DNA of 45,702 nt from Gemmatimonadota bacterium (GCA_003141205.1 PLLD01000029.1:1-45702); one strand, 5' to 3'; positions 25,511 through 33,744 are shown, counted from the first letter of the stretch. Program-made: numbers and translations. The notes: generated by a model from the letters alone, not told the origin.

Positions 25511-26199
25511 GCGCCGCCGCCGGCGACGTGCCGCGCCAGGAACGCGAGCGTTCGATCCCACGCCAACGCCGAGGAGGCCGCGTCGTACACCTGCGGCCGC
25601 GTGTCGTTGAAGAAGGCATGCCCGGCGTCGTAGTAATAGTCCTCCACCGGCAACCCCTGCCCGCGCAGGCGATCCAGCATCGCGCGCGCGGCCGCTTCCG
25701 GCACGCTCTTGTCGCGCAAACCGAAATGCCCCTGCACCGGCACGCGCAGCTTCGCCGGATCGATCGTGACCGTGGGATGCCCGCCGTAGAAATCGATCGC
25801 GGCCGCGAACCGGTCGGGATACTCCGACGCGGCGTAGAGCGCGAGGGCGCCCCCCATGCAGAAGCCGAGCACGCCGACCGCCTTGGGCGCGACCGCGGCG
25901 AGGCCGAGGAGGTAATCCGCGGCGCCGCGGATGTCCGTCGCGGCCGCGTCGATGTTGAGCGCCATGAGGAGCCGCTGCGCCGCATCCGGGCTCGTCGCCC
26001 GCTCGCCATGATACAGGTCGGGCGCGAGCGTCACGTACCCGGCATCGGCGAAGCGATCGGCGACCGCCTTGATGTGATCGACGAGTCCCCACCATTCCTG
26101 GATGAGCACGAGCCCCGGGCCGCCGCCCTTCGGCGGCAGCGCGAGATAGCCCGGCGCCGTTCTCCCGTTCGCGCGAAACGCAATCAGTGTTCCGGTCAT
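25507..26199 (-). CDS. Dienelactone hydrolase family protein
   Basis: A 230-residue alpha/beta hydrolase of the dienelactone hydrolase family. The catalytic triad is visible as Cys114 in GFCMGG (nucleophile elbow), Asp163 in LRDKSVP and His194 in AGHAFFN. Glu35 in IQEWWGL matches the family's gating Glu. There is no signal peptide, so it acts in the cytoplasm. Members hydrolyse dienelactone or related small esters; carboxymethylenebutenolidase activity is the family reference, but the substrate here is open. The ATG at 26199 is preferred over a TTG at 26208. It overlaps rpiB by 4 bp. Confidence 0.92.
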   Translation of the reverse strand: MTGTLIAFRANGRTAPGYLALPPKGGGPGLVLIQEWWGLVDHIKAVADRFADAGYVTLAPDLYHGERATSPDAAQRLLMALNIDAAATDIRGAADYLLGLAAVAPKAVGVLGFCMGGALALYAASEYPDRFAAAIDFYGGHPTVTIDPAKLRVPVQGHFGLRDKSVPEAAARAMLDRLRGQGLPVEDYYYDAGHAFFNDTRPQVYDAASSALAWDRTLAFLARHVAGGGA

Positions 26200-26239
26200 G
26201 CCGCCCAATGTATGGACCGGCGCTGCTCAGCGCCTGCGC

Positions 26240-27790
26240 TCACAGATCGCGCCCCACCAGCGTCTCCAGATTTGCGCGCGCCAGCTGATAGTCGTAGCGC
26301 GCGTTGACCAGGAGCTGCTCCGCCTGGGCGAGGCTCTCCTCCGCGACTGCGAGATCCAGGACGGTCGCCGCACCGACGCCGTAGCGCGACTGCTCGACCC
26401 GGTAATTCTCCTGCGCGCTGGCGTGCGACACGCGCGCGAGCCGGATCTGTTCCGCGGCGAGTCGCACCCCGCCGAGCAGCGCCTCCGCCTGGGCGCGCGC
26501 ATTGCGCTCGGCGTCACGGGCCGTGATGCGCGCGACCTCGCGCGCCGCCTGCGTCCGCTCGACCTGATCCTCGCGCACGAATCCGTTGAAGAGCGGGAAC
26601 ACCGTTCCCAGCTGCACCTGCCACCCGGGCTGAATCGTGCTCCCCGGCACGACCGTCCGAACCGCGGTGTATCCGCCCCCGAGCCGAACGGTCGGGAGGT
26701 ACTGCGTGCGCGCCGCCCAGACCGCTGCGTTGGCGGCGCGCGCGGAATCGACCGCCGCCACCAGCGTCGGCGCCGCCATCACCGCCAGCGCGATGACCGC
26801 CGTGTCCGAGAGCGCGAGCGGCGTCGGATCCAGCGGCGCACCCCGCTGCGCTTCCGCCGGACCTTCGATACCGGCCAGCCGCCCCAACGCGTACGCGTCG
26901 GATCGCCGATTGGTGATGGCCTGCAGCAACTGCTGGCGCGCCGTGTTGAGATTGAGCTCGAACTGCAGCACGTCGGCCGGCGTCGCCGCACCGACCGCGC
27001 GCCGGTGCTGCGCCGCCCGGAGATCCTCCCCCGCACGCTTGACCTGCGCGCGCGCGACGTCCTCGAGATCCTCGTCGCGCATGACGTTGTAATACGCCGT
27101 TTTCACGGATCCGATGACGAGGAACGTCTGCTCCGTCTCGGTCGAGTGCGCCGCGCGCGACAGCGCCCGCGCCCACGCATTGTCGGCCGGGCGCCGCCCG
27201 GCAGTAAAGATGTCGATCCCCGCGGCGACGTTGACGTACGCATTGTTGTACGGGCCGGTGGTCAGCCCCGCCCCCGTTGTCGGCGTCGCCGGCGTCACCT
27301 GCTGCAGGAGATCGGTTGGATTCGCGGGTAGGGGCGCGCGGAGCAGATCGCTCTCCGTGCCCGCATTCGCCCCGCCCACGCTGATGCTCGAGGGAGAATC
27401 TCCCAAGCTGGGCGTTCCGTCGTGGTACCACACCCCCGTCGCCACCGCGGACGGCAGGAATTCGCCGAAGGCGACGCGCTCCGTGGACCGTGCGTTGCGC
27501 ACACCGGCGCGCGCCACCGCCGTGACCGGGCTCGTACGCATGGCCCCCGCTATCGCGTCGGCGAGCGCGATCGTGGTGTCCGGCACCAGCGGCACCGTAT
27601 CGAGCGCGACGGCGGCGCTGTCGGCGAGAAGGACCGTGTCATTCGGCGCGGGCGGCATCGCCAGCGTGCCAGCGGCCCCTCCGACGCCCGCTTGCGCCGC
27701 GGCACGGGAAGCGAGACACACAATCAAGGCGACGGCGGTGAGCCACGGCCGCGTCGATCCGACAGCGGCGGACGTCACGAGGTGAGACAC
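26240..27790 (-). CDS. TolC-family outer-membrane efflux protein
   Basis: About 516 residues with a signal peptide ending near ASRAAAQAG. Two OEP repeats of long coiled-coil helices are seen: ARAGVRNARSTERVAFGEFL PSAVATGVWY in the first and AVWAARTQYLPTVRLGGGYT in the second, each leading into beta strands. The C-terminal helix VLDLAVAEESLAQAEQLLVNARYDYQLARANLETLVG is typical of TolC trimers. It would form the outer-membrane duct of an RND or ABC efflux or type I export system, but no membrane-fusion or pump gene is next to it. No ATG is available; GTG codons at 27790 and 27778 and a TTG at 27802 are possible starts. Confidence 0.9.
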   Translation of the reverse strand: MSHLVTSAAVGSTRPWLTAVALIVCLASRAAAQAGVGGAAGTLAMPPAPNDTVLLADSAAVALDTVPLVPDTTIALADAIAGAMRTSPVTAVARAGVRNARSTERVAFGEFLPSAVATGVWYHDGTPSLGDSPSSISVGGANAGTESDLLRAPLPANPTDLLQQVTPATPTTGAGLTTGPYNNAYVNVAAGIDIFTAGRRPADNAWARALSRAAHSTETEQTFLVIGSVKTAYYNVMRDEDLEDVARAQVKRAGEDLRAAQHRRAVGAATPADVLQFELNLNTARQQLLQAITNRRSDAYALGRLAGIEGPAEAQRGAPLDPTPLALSDTAVIALAVMAAPTLVAAVDSARAANAAVWAARTQYLPTVRLGGGYTAVRTVVPGSTIQPGWQVQLGTVFPLFNGFVREDQVERTQAAREVARITARDAERNARAQAEALLGGVRLAAEQIRLARVSHASAQENYRVEQSRYGVGAATVLDLAVAEESLAQAEQLLVNARYDYQLARANLETLVGRDL

Positions 27791-27830
27791 ATGAGCACGC
27801 AAAAATACGGCGCGCGCCGGGCGGACGTTG

Positions 27831-28814
27831 TCAGGCAGCGACGGTTCCCGGGAGCGGGGTCTGCAGATACGACTCGATCTCCTGAATCTCCGACGCGCTC
27901 AAACGAAATTCCCCGGCCCCCACCCATCCCTCGACCTGCGCCGCGCTGCGCGCGCCGACGATCGCACCCGTGATCGCCGGGTGCCGTAGCACCCACGCGA
28001 TGGCCACTTCCCCCGGCGAGCGGCCGTGGCGCGCTCCGATCGCCCGCAACTTGTCGACCAGCCCGATGTTCCACGACAGCCGCGGCTCCTGGAATTCCTT
28101 GTTGCGCGTCCGCCAATCGGTGGACGGCAAGGAGAGCGCGCGCTCCTTCGTCATCGCCCCGGTGAGCATCCCCGACAGCATCGGCGAGTAGCTGATCACC
28201 CCGATCCCGTTGGAGTGGCAATACGGCAGGATCGTGGCTTCGATCGCCGGGCGCAGCATGGAATACGGCGGCTGCAACGACGTCACCGGCGCGATCGCCC
28301 GTGCGCGATCGAGCTGCTCCACGGTGAAATTGGACACCCCGATCCACCGCACCTTCCCCTCGCGCTGCAGCTCGGCCAGCGCCGCCCATCCCTCTTCGAT
28401 CGTTCCGTCCGCCGGCGTCGGTGGCGGCCAATGGATCTGGTACAGGTCGATCACGTCGACCTGGAGCCGGCGCAGGCTTGCCTCGCACTCCCGGCGCAGC
28501 GAATCCCGCGTGAGCAGAATCCGAACCTTGCGACTCTCGTCCCACACCATCGCGCACTTGGTGAAGAGATAGGGACGCTTGGATTGCCCGATGAGCGCGC
28601 GCGCGACGACTTCCTCGGAGTGCCCCTGACCGTAGACCGCGGCGGTGTCGATCCAGTTGATCCCCACCTCCAACGCGCGCCGGATCGCCGCTATCGAATC
28701 CTCGTCATCCTGCGGACCCCAGCCGAATTCCGAATCCCCCCCTCCTATCGCCCACGCACCCAGACCAACCGGGGTGATGTCCATATCGGAATTGCCGAGG
28801 CGCCGGGTCTGCAT
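27831..28814 (-). CDS. Aldo/keto reductase
   Basis: A 327-residue NADPH-dependent oxidoreductase with the (beta/alpha)8 AKR fold. The catalytic tetrad is complete: Asp56 and Tyr61 in IDTAAVYGQGHSEE, Lys86 in YLFTKCAMVW and His128 in LYQIHWPPP. GVSNFTVEQL and the C-terminal cofactor segment VGARSAAQVEGWVGA match the AKR family (closest in style to the YdjG/GSP69-like general reductases). The substrate is unknown. It is downstream of a strong terminator and is the first gene of the minus-strand group leading to tolC, so it probably has its own promoter in 28815-28863. Confidence 0.95.
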   Translation of the reverse strand: MQTRRLGNSDMDITPVGLGAWAIGGGDSEFGWGPQDDEDSIAAIRRALEVGINWIDTAAVYGQGHSEEVVARALIGQSKRPYLFTKCAMVWDESRKVRILLTRDSLRRECEASLRRLQVDVIDLYQIHWPPPTPADGTIEEGWAALAELQREGKVRWIGVSNFTVEQLDRARAIAPVTSLQPPYSMLRPAIEATILPYCHSNGIGVISYSPMLSGMLTGAMTKERALSLPSTDWRTRNKEFQEPRLSWNIGLVDKLRAIGARHGRSPGEVAIAWVLRHPAITGAIVGARSAAQVEGWVGAGEFRLSASEIQEIESYLQTPLPGTVAA

Positions 28815-28863
28815 GGCGGGTCATCTCGCTGAGGGTGAATCGGAACGTGCAGGGGCCACACGT

Positions 28864-28913
28864 AAAAAGGCTCGGGGACCGGGGCGAGTTCCTTCGCCAC
28901 CAGTCCCCGAGCC
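28864..28913 (-). terminator. Strong rho-independent terminator of the sigma-70 gene
   Basis: An 11-bp perfect inverted repeat (GGCTCGGGGAC at 28869-28879, GTCCCCGAGCC at 28903-28913) followed on the minus strand by TTTTT. An inner GGCGA/TCGCC stem fills most of the loop, making one long compound hairpin. It lies 20 bp after the sigma factor stop. Confidence 0.93.
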
Positions 28914-28932
28914 CTCGCTCATCCCGCGCGGC

Positions 28933-29973
28933 TTATGCAGCCCAGTCGCGCAGCACCGACGCCGCATCGCCCGCCCGCAGCGCGGCGAGCGCACGATCGC
29001 GCAGCTGACGGACGCGCTCACGCGTCACACCCAGCATCCGGCCGATCTCATCGAGGGTCATCGCCTCGCCACCCTCGAGACCGTAATAGAGCACGAGCAC
29101 CTTCCGGTCCCGCGCCGGCAACGGCGCCAGCGCCAGCCGCAGCGCTTCGCGGCGCGACTCCTCTTCCAGCCCGCCGGGCAGATCCATCGGATCCTCGTCC
29201 CCCTCGGCGCTGATCACGCTCGCCAGCGTACGGCCGCGCGATCCCCCATCGGCGTCGAGCGGATCATCCAGCGACCGCTCCGGCTGCGCGACGTTGCGCA
29301 GGCTCTCGACGATCTCCGGCGTGAGCCCGCATGCCTGTCCGACTTCCACGTCGGTCGGCTCCCGTCCGAGCGTCGCCCGAAGCGCCGACTGCGCCTTGAT
29401 CACGCGCGACAGATCCCCCGCGCGTCCCAGCGGGACACGCACGGTGCGCGCCTTCGTCGTGATCGACGCATGCAGCGCTTGGCGGATCCACCACACGGCG
29501 TAGCTGATGAAATTCACCCCGACGTCCGGATCGTACTTATCGGCCGCACGGCAGAGCCCCGCGTTCGCCTCGCCGACGAGGTCCTCCAGCGGGAGTCCCC
29601 GATGCTGATACTTCTTCGCGATGGAGAACGCGAAGCGGAGATTCGCGTTGATGAGGTCCATGCGCGCCTGATTTCGATCGTCCAGCGTCCGCTTGGCATC
29701 GCGCATCACGCGCGCGAGGTCCTTCTGCTCCAATGCCGACAGCACCGGCATCCGGCGCAGCTCGGCGATATAGAGGTCGAGCAGCTCCTGTCCTTCCGGC
29801 GCCTCCATCACGGCCGGAGTCGGACGGGCGCGCGACGCGGAGGACGCACGCGTGCGCACGGGTGCCGGCGGCGCCGTCGTGACGGCAGCCGTCGGAGGGG
29901 GGGCCTTACGCTCGACCGGGCGACGTTCGCTCGAACGAGTCTTCCGCTGTACAGTCATCTTCTTCCTGTTCAT
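28933..29973 (-). CDS. RpoD/RpoS-like sigma-70 family RNA polymerase sigma factor
   Basis: About 346 residues. After a 60-residue Lys/Arg/Pro/Ala-rich N-terminal extension come region 1.2 (LDLYIAELRRMPVLSALEQKDL), region 2 (NLRFAFSIAKKYQHRGLPLEDLVGEANAGL ... FISYAVWWIRQAL), region 3 (RVPLGRAGDLSRVIKAQSAL) and region 4 (LPARDRKVLVLYYGLEGGEAMTLDEIGRMLGVTRERVRQLRDRAL). This makes it a group 1/2 sigma, not an ECF factor. The region-2 core is close to primary sigma factors, but region 2.3 reads VNFISYAVWWIRQAL where primary factors have FSTYAxWWIRQAI, so a secondary sigma is likely. ATG codons at 29985, 29973 and 29958 are possible; AGGAAG precedes the last one closely. Confidence 0.92.
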   Translation of the reverse strand: MNRKKMTVQRKTRSSERRPVERKAPPPTAAVTTAPPAPVRTRASSASRARPTPAVMEAPEGQELLDLYIAELRRMPVLSALEQKDLARVMRDAKRTLDDRNQARMDLINANLRFAFSIAKKYQHRGLPLEDLVGEANAGLCRAADKYDPDVGVNFISYAVWWIRQALHASITTKARTVRVPLGRAGDLSRVIKAQSALRATLGREPTDVEVGQACGLTPEIVESLRNVAQPERSLDDPLDADGGSRGRTLASVISAEGDEDPMDLPGGLEEESRREALRLALAPLPARDRKVLVLYYGLEGGEAMTLDEIGRMLGVTRERVRQLRDRALAALRAGDAASVLRDWAA

Positions 29974-30061
29974 TTGTTTCTGCATCCCGGGACGCGACGG
30001 ACGCGTACGTGCACCGCTGGCTTTGCGGCGCCCCACCCGGATCCCACGTTGTTGGACACGC

Positions 30062-30090
30062 ATAGTATCGCCAATTTCGCCCAATAGTTC
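30062..30090 (-). promoter_or_regulatory. Candidate promoter of the sigma-70 gene
   Basis: On the minus strand GAACTA (30090-30085) and TACTAT (30067-30062) are spaced by 17 bases, about 90 bp upstream of the likely start codon. The -35 part looks more like an ECF-type GAAC box than TTGACA. The rest of the 240-bp gap 29974-30213 shows no gene. Confidence 0.35.
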
Positions 30091-30213
30091 CACCATGGCG
30101 TGCGGGCGGCTACATTGTGAGGCTCCCCAACCCCCTTCTGGGGCACCCCCCGCCCACTGATAGACGACTCGGAGGGGGTATCGAAACGGTCCTAGCGAGC
30201 GCGACCGTGTGCC

Positions 30214-31074
30214 CTATGCGCCGACCATTTCGGCGCTCCTGTTCCAAAGGTGGCGCGCTGCCTCCCGGTCATACGACACCGGCGACGAGGGACAGGGCCG
30301 CTCCGCGATGAAATATTTCCCCGACATGCCTGCGACACCTGGAGAGGCGGCGAGATACACCGGCGTGCGGGCACCCTCCTCAGGCGAGATCGCGAACCAG
30401 CGCGCGATCGCCCATATGAGAAGAGCGCGCATACCGTTGTTCTTCCCGAAGCTCGTGGACACGAGCCCCGGATGCAGAGCGTTCACCGTGACCTCACTCG
30501 CGGGTACGCGCCCCGCGAGGTCGTAGGTGAAATACAGATTCGCGAGCTTGGACCGCGCATAGGCCCGGAATCCGCTATACCGTCGCGCACATTGCAGATC
30601 GTCGAAGTCGAGGTGGATTCTCCGATGCGCTTCGGAGGAGACGTTCACCACGCGCGCCGGTGCGCTCGCGCGCAGGAGATCGAGCAGCAGCCACGTGAGG
30701 AGGAAATACCCGAGATGATTGAGCGCGAATGTCATCTCGATCCCGTCCCCGCTCAAGTGCCGATCGAGATACAATCCGCCCGCGTTATTCACGAGTACGT
30801 CCAGTCGCGGGAAGCCGTCGCGGTACTCCTGCGCGACCCGCCGGACATCGCGCTGGAGCGACAGATCCCCGACGAGCACGCTCACAGCGCCCGACCCGGT
30901 CGTGCGGCGGATCGCCTCGACGGAGGCGGCACATTTCGCCGCGTTGCGCCCCACGATGACCACGCGCGCGCCGCGGCTCGCCAGCTCGCGGGCCGTGATG
31001 AATCCGATCCCCGCGGTCCCTCCCGTCACCAGGCAATACTTCCCGGCGAGTGAATCGGAGGGGAGGACGTCCAT
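30214..31074 (-). CDS. Short-chain dehydrogenase/reductase
   Basis: A 286-residue Rossmann-fold oxidoreductase. It shows the nucleotide-binding motif LVTGGTAGIGFITA (TGxxxGIG), the NNAGG motif, catalytic Ser in VVNVSSEAH and the YxxxK pair in YARSKLANLYF, then LHPGLVSTSF. This matches SDRs related to retinol dehydrogenase/WWOX-type reductases. Arg in IVGRNAAKC after the second strand suggests NADP(H). The start is ATG 31074; AAGGGGG lies directly against it and is also part of a small hairpin, so initiation may be weak or controlled. The frame continues upstream to 31239 but would run through an 11-base G tract. Confidence 0.93.
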   Translation of the reverse strand: MDVLPSDSLAGKYCLVTGGTAGIGFITARELASRGARVVIVGRNAAKCAASVEAIRRTTGSGAVSVLVGDLSLQRDVRRVAQEYRDGFPRLDVLVNNAGGLYLDRHLSGDGIEMTFALNHLGYFLLTWLLLDLLRASAPARVVNVSSEAHRRIHLDFDDLQCARRYSGFRAYARSKLANLYFTYDLAGRVPASEVTVNALHPGLVSTSFGKNNGMRALLIWAIARWFAISPEEGARTPVYLAASPGVAGMSGKYFIAERPCPSSPVSYDREAARHLWNRSAEMVGA

Positions 31075-31106
31075 CCCCCTTATACCCAAGGGGCTCGCGA
31101 TTGGTG

Positions 31107-31117
31107 CCCCCCCCCCC
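31107..31117. repeat. Homopolymer of 11 C (11 G on the minus strand)
   Basis: An uninterrupted run lies between the TonB receptor stop (31137) and the dehydrogenase start (31074), about 33 bp upstream of the latter. Such tracts can change length by slipped-strand mispairing. Confidence 0.95.
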
Positions 31118-31136
31118 GAAAGTGCGCGGTGCCCGC

Positions 31137-33353
31137 TCAGTGCCCCGATGCGAAGGACACGCCGAATGTCAGCGACCGCGTCGGCGATGGGATGATCCCG
31201 GGTCCGGGGTATTCCGTCGTGCGCTGCGTGAAGTACCACACGTTAGTGAGGTTGTTGATCCCCAGCCACACGCGGTAGCGGCGCGCAATCGTGGCGTCGA
31301 TCGACCAATCGACGACAGAATAGCCGGGGATCACACCGATCCCGGCATCATCGGGGGCGCGCACGGTGTTGTTGGCATCCGTAAAGGAGTGCGTTTGCGT
31401 GGCGAGTTGGAACGTGGTCGAGGTGGGCCCGAACGCGTAACTCACGCCGATGCGGTTGATCCATGCGGGCGCGAGCTCGACCTGCTTCCCATCGAACGCG
31501 CCACTCACGTAATGCGAATCGTCGTACGCGGCCGCATCGAAGACGCTGAGCCCCGCCAGCGGCCCCTCCGTGCCCGCGACGGCGAACGGCGTCACCGCGA
31601 CATACGCCTCGACGCCTTGCGCCACGCTGGTGCCGATCGTGGCCTCTTCGGTAAACGTCGACCCCGCGGCCGTGTCGATCCCGCTGTAGAGCCCCTCACG
31701 ATTGTCATACCACAGATAGAAGGCGGTGACGCTCGCTGTGAGCCCGCGGACGGGTGTGCCCCGCCAGCCGATGTCCAGATCGTAGCCGTGCCCATCCTTG
31801 AGATCCGGCGAGATCCGCGACGTGCTCCCGAAGGGCGTCAGAGCATCGTAGGTGATGGGGCGATACGCCTGCGTCGCGTTGGCGTACAGTGTGGATGCGG
31901 GGCCGAGGAGATACTCCGTGCCGATCCCCGCGAGACCGAAGACCCGGTCCTTCTGCTGCGCCGGAATGTCGACCAATCCCCTCACCCCGTCGATCGTCGA
32001 GCGCAGCCACTCCACGCGCATCCCGGGGGTGACGCTCCAGCGGTCGGTGATGTGCAGCAGATTTTCGGCGAAGAGCGCGACGTTGGTAGTGCCGAAATGG
32101 AGGTCGGTCTCGAAAGGACCACCGTAGACGTTCATGTTGAAGTCGCTCCCGGTGGATCCGGGGCCGCCCTCCTGTCGCTCCATGTTCCCGGTGAACACCC
32201 GCACGCCGGCGGCGAGAGTATTCACCCGATGGAACAGAGAGTGATCGAGTTGCAGGCGGGCTTCGTTCGTGAAGTTGTAAAATCGCTCGCGCTCCACCTC
32301 GCGCGGGACGAACGCATCGGTCGCGGGATCGATCGTGTCCGCCACCTGCGCGCCCCCATCCTCATTGCGCCAGACGAGGTAGCGTTGGCTCAACATGAGC
32401 GACGATGTCACGTACAGCCGCAGGCGATCGGACAGCCGGCTCGTCAGATGCCCCTCCAGGATATTCCACGGCGCCGCCAGCCAATTGCGCGACCGGTAGG
32501 ACGACTGCGGATCCGCGTCGAACTCCGCGTCCGTGAGCCCGCCCGCCATGTGGATCCGATCGCGGAAGCGCGTGTACTCGAGGCCTATCGATGTCGAGGG
32601 CGACGCCGCGTAGTCCACCCGCGCGTACGCATCGGTTTGATCGTAGTCGGAATTCGGACGCCACCCCTGCTCGTTCCGGTGATCCACGGCCGCGAAATAC
32701 GTGACCGGGCCCGTGCCCCCGCCCACCGAGCCGAAGGTATCGAACAATCCGAAGCTTCCCGCGCTCTGCCGGAGGTCCACCGCGGGGGGCGAATTCGGCG
32801 TCCCCTGCTTGAGGATGTAGTCGATCGCCCCCCCGAACTGCGGACCGTAGGCAAGCGCCGATGCGCCTCGCAGCACGAGGATGTCGTCGATCAACTCGCT
32901 GGGCGGTGAGTAATACGTCTCGTTATAGCCATAGAGATCGCCCGCGATGTTCACCCCGTCCTGCCGCACGTTCATTTCAATCGACTGCGTGGGGTTGAGA
33001 CCGCGGAAACCGATGCCGTTCGACGGGAAGCCCGCGGCTTCCGTCTCCGCGATGTTCACCCCCGGGATTCGACCGATGATGTCGCGGCTGATATCGCGCC
33101 CCGTGTTGGCGCTCGTGCTGTCGACGTGCACGATCTGGACTGTCTTCCCCGCGTATACGATCCCACGGGATACCGGAGGCGGTACATCGATCGCACGCAC
33201 GGTGCGCGGCGCCGTGACCGTCACCGTGCCAAGCTTCGGCACCGAGTCGGGGCGCGAAGGCGTGGCGTGTGTGCTATCCCCTTGAGCCTGAGTGAGCCCG
33301 GCCATGCTGACGAGCATCATGGCAACGCAGACGAGTCGATAGGAGCAATTCAT
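31137..33353 (-). CDS. FecA-like TonB-dependent outer-membrane receptor
   Basis: A 738-residue receptor with a signal peptide ending near MAGLTQAQG. The plug has GIVYAGKTVQIVHVD, DIIGRIPGVNIAETEAAG, GIGFRGLNPTQSIEMNVR and ETYYSPPSELIDDILVLRGA, which fits the FecA/ferric-dicitrate-type branch seen in Bacteroidota-like genomes (pattern 'GxRGLxPxxSxExxxRxxGxxIxxDxxGYxExYYxPP'). The barrel ends in SPTRSLTFGVSFASGH. It lacks an N-terminal STN domain, and no fecI/fecR pair is adjacent, so it probably does not signal. The ATG at 33353 is chosen; a TTG at 33389 overlaps the -35 box of the predicted promoter. The divergent region carries a relic of a DUF1111 cytochrome gene, a common partner of such receptors in iron loci. 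Confidence 0.93.
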   Translation of the reverse strand: MNCSYRLVCVAMMLVSMAGLTQAQGDSTHATPSRPDSVPKLGTVTVTAPRTVRAIDVPPPVSRGIVYAGKTVQIVHVDSTSANTGRDISRDIIGRIPGVNIAETEAAGFPSNGIGFRGLNPTQSIEMNVRQDGVNIAGDLYGYNETYYSPPSELIDDILVLRGASALAYGPQFGGAIDYILKQGTPNSPPAVDLRQSAGSFGLFDTFGSVGGGTGPVTYFAAVDHRNEQGWRPNSDYDQTDAYARVDYAASPSTSIGLEYTRFRDRIHMAGGLTDAEFDADPQSSYRSRNWLAAPWNILEGHLTSRLSDRLRLYVTSSLMLSQRYLVWRNEDGGAQVADTIDPATDAFVPREVERERFYNFTNEARLQLDHSLFHRVNTLAAGVRVFTGNMERQEGGPGSTGSDFNMNVYGGPFETDLHFGTTNVALFAENLLHITDRWSVTPGMRVEWLRSTIDGVRGLVDIPAQQKDRVFGLAGIGTEYLLGPASTLYANATQAYRPITYDALTPFGSTSRISPDLKDGHGYDLDIGWRGTPVRGLTASVTAFYLWYDNREGLYSGIDTAAGSTFTEEATIGTSVAQGVEAYVAVTPFAVAGTEGPLAGLSVFDAAAYDDSHYVSGAFDGKQVELAPAWINRIGVSYAFGPTSTTFQLATQTHSFTDANNTVRAPDDAGIGVIPGYSVVDWSIDATIARRYRVWLGINNLTNVWYFTQRTTEYPGPGIIPSPTRSLTFGVSFASGH

Positions 33354-33360
33354 GGCGCCA

Positions 33361-33389
33361 ATAGTAATAACAGCGCCTAATTTTGACAA
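33361..33389 (-). promoter_or_regulatory. Sigma-70-like promoter giving a nearly leaderless mRNA
   Basis: On the minus strand TTGTCA (33389-33384) and TACTAT (33366-33361) are separated by exactly 17 bases. The expected transcript start, 6-7 bases further, falls at about 33354, against the ATG at 33353. No ribosome binding site precedes this ATG, which fits a leaderless message. Confidence 0.65.
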
Positions 33390-33600
33390 AATTTATCGGG
33401 ATTAATGTTACAACCTGCATACCTCTACTTAACATGCTATAAGCAGACTACATATGATCTGCCTTGACAGACACGCAGCTCCATAATACCGTTTGCCGCA
33501 TAGAAAGCCGATAAAATCACTTTTAATTTAGCCAGACCAGCCCTCACACTCGGATCGATGCCACGTAAACTAACGTTCCTGTGTGGTATGGCGGTGGCCG
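33390..33600. other. AT-rich intergenic region with a dyad
   Basis: This is the only gap above 300 bp (33354-33744). It is clearly more AT-rich than the rest of the window and holds no intact gene. It contains an imperfect 20-bp dyad centred on CATATG at 33443-33462 (outer arms GCAGA/TCTGC), and a perfect TTGACA at 33464-33469 on the plus strand with TACCGT 17 bases further, a possible promoter pointing to the DUF1111 relic. Confidence 0.5.
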
Positions 33601-33687
33601 CGCACACGCCCGCTCTGGGGGATCGGCCTCACGCAGGTCGTCAACGGCCGTGTGAACTTCCTGCACGACGGACGCGCGCAGAGCGTG
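33601..33687 (+). pseudogene. Relic of a DUF1111 di-heme cytochrome (c-type peroxidase-like) gene
   Basis: Translation of this stretch gives RTRPLWGIGLTQVVNGRVNF followed by LHDGRAQSV. It closely follows the DUF1111 hallmark 'RTxPLWGIGL...VNGxxxFLHDGRAxxxxEAI'. The expected continuation (EAIxWHGGEA) is absent, and no heme-binding CxxCH and no start region of the normal 400-500-residue protein are found upstream, so only about 30 codons survive. In related genomes DUF1111 proteins are encoded with imelysin-like proteins and FecA-type receptors. The relic points towards the adjacent radical SAM gene and suggests that an iron-uptake cluster was cut by deletion here. Confidence 0.6.
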
Positions 33688-33716
33688 CGCAACCCCACTT
33701 TGTACCGCTCCTCGCA

Positions 33717-33738
33717 GCGCCCGCCGCACGGCGGGCGC
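33717..33738 (-). terminator. GC-rich hairpin after the radical SAM gene
   Basis: A perfect 9-bp stem (GCGCCCGCC and GGCGGGCGC) with a 4-base loop ends 7 bp downstream of the radical SAM stop codon. No T-run follows, so it may act as a weak or factor-assisted terminator or protect the 3' end. Confidence 0.5.
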
Positions 33739-33744
33739 GGAGCG

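Noticed and set aside
28645-30087. 480-codon plus-strand open frame opposite the sigma-70 gene
   Set aside because: The minus strand encodes an unmistakable sigma factor with its own terminator; the plus-strand frame crosses that terminator.
33464-33492. Plus-strand TTGACA promoter in the AT-rich gap as evidence for a live gene
   Set aside because: Only a 30-codon relic follows and the -10 match is poor.
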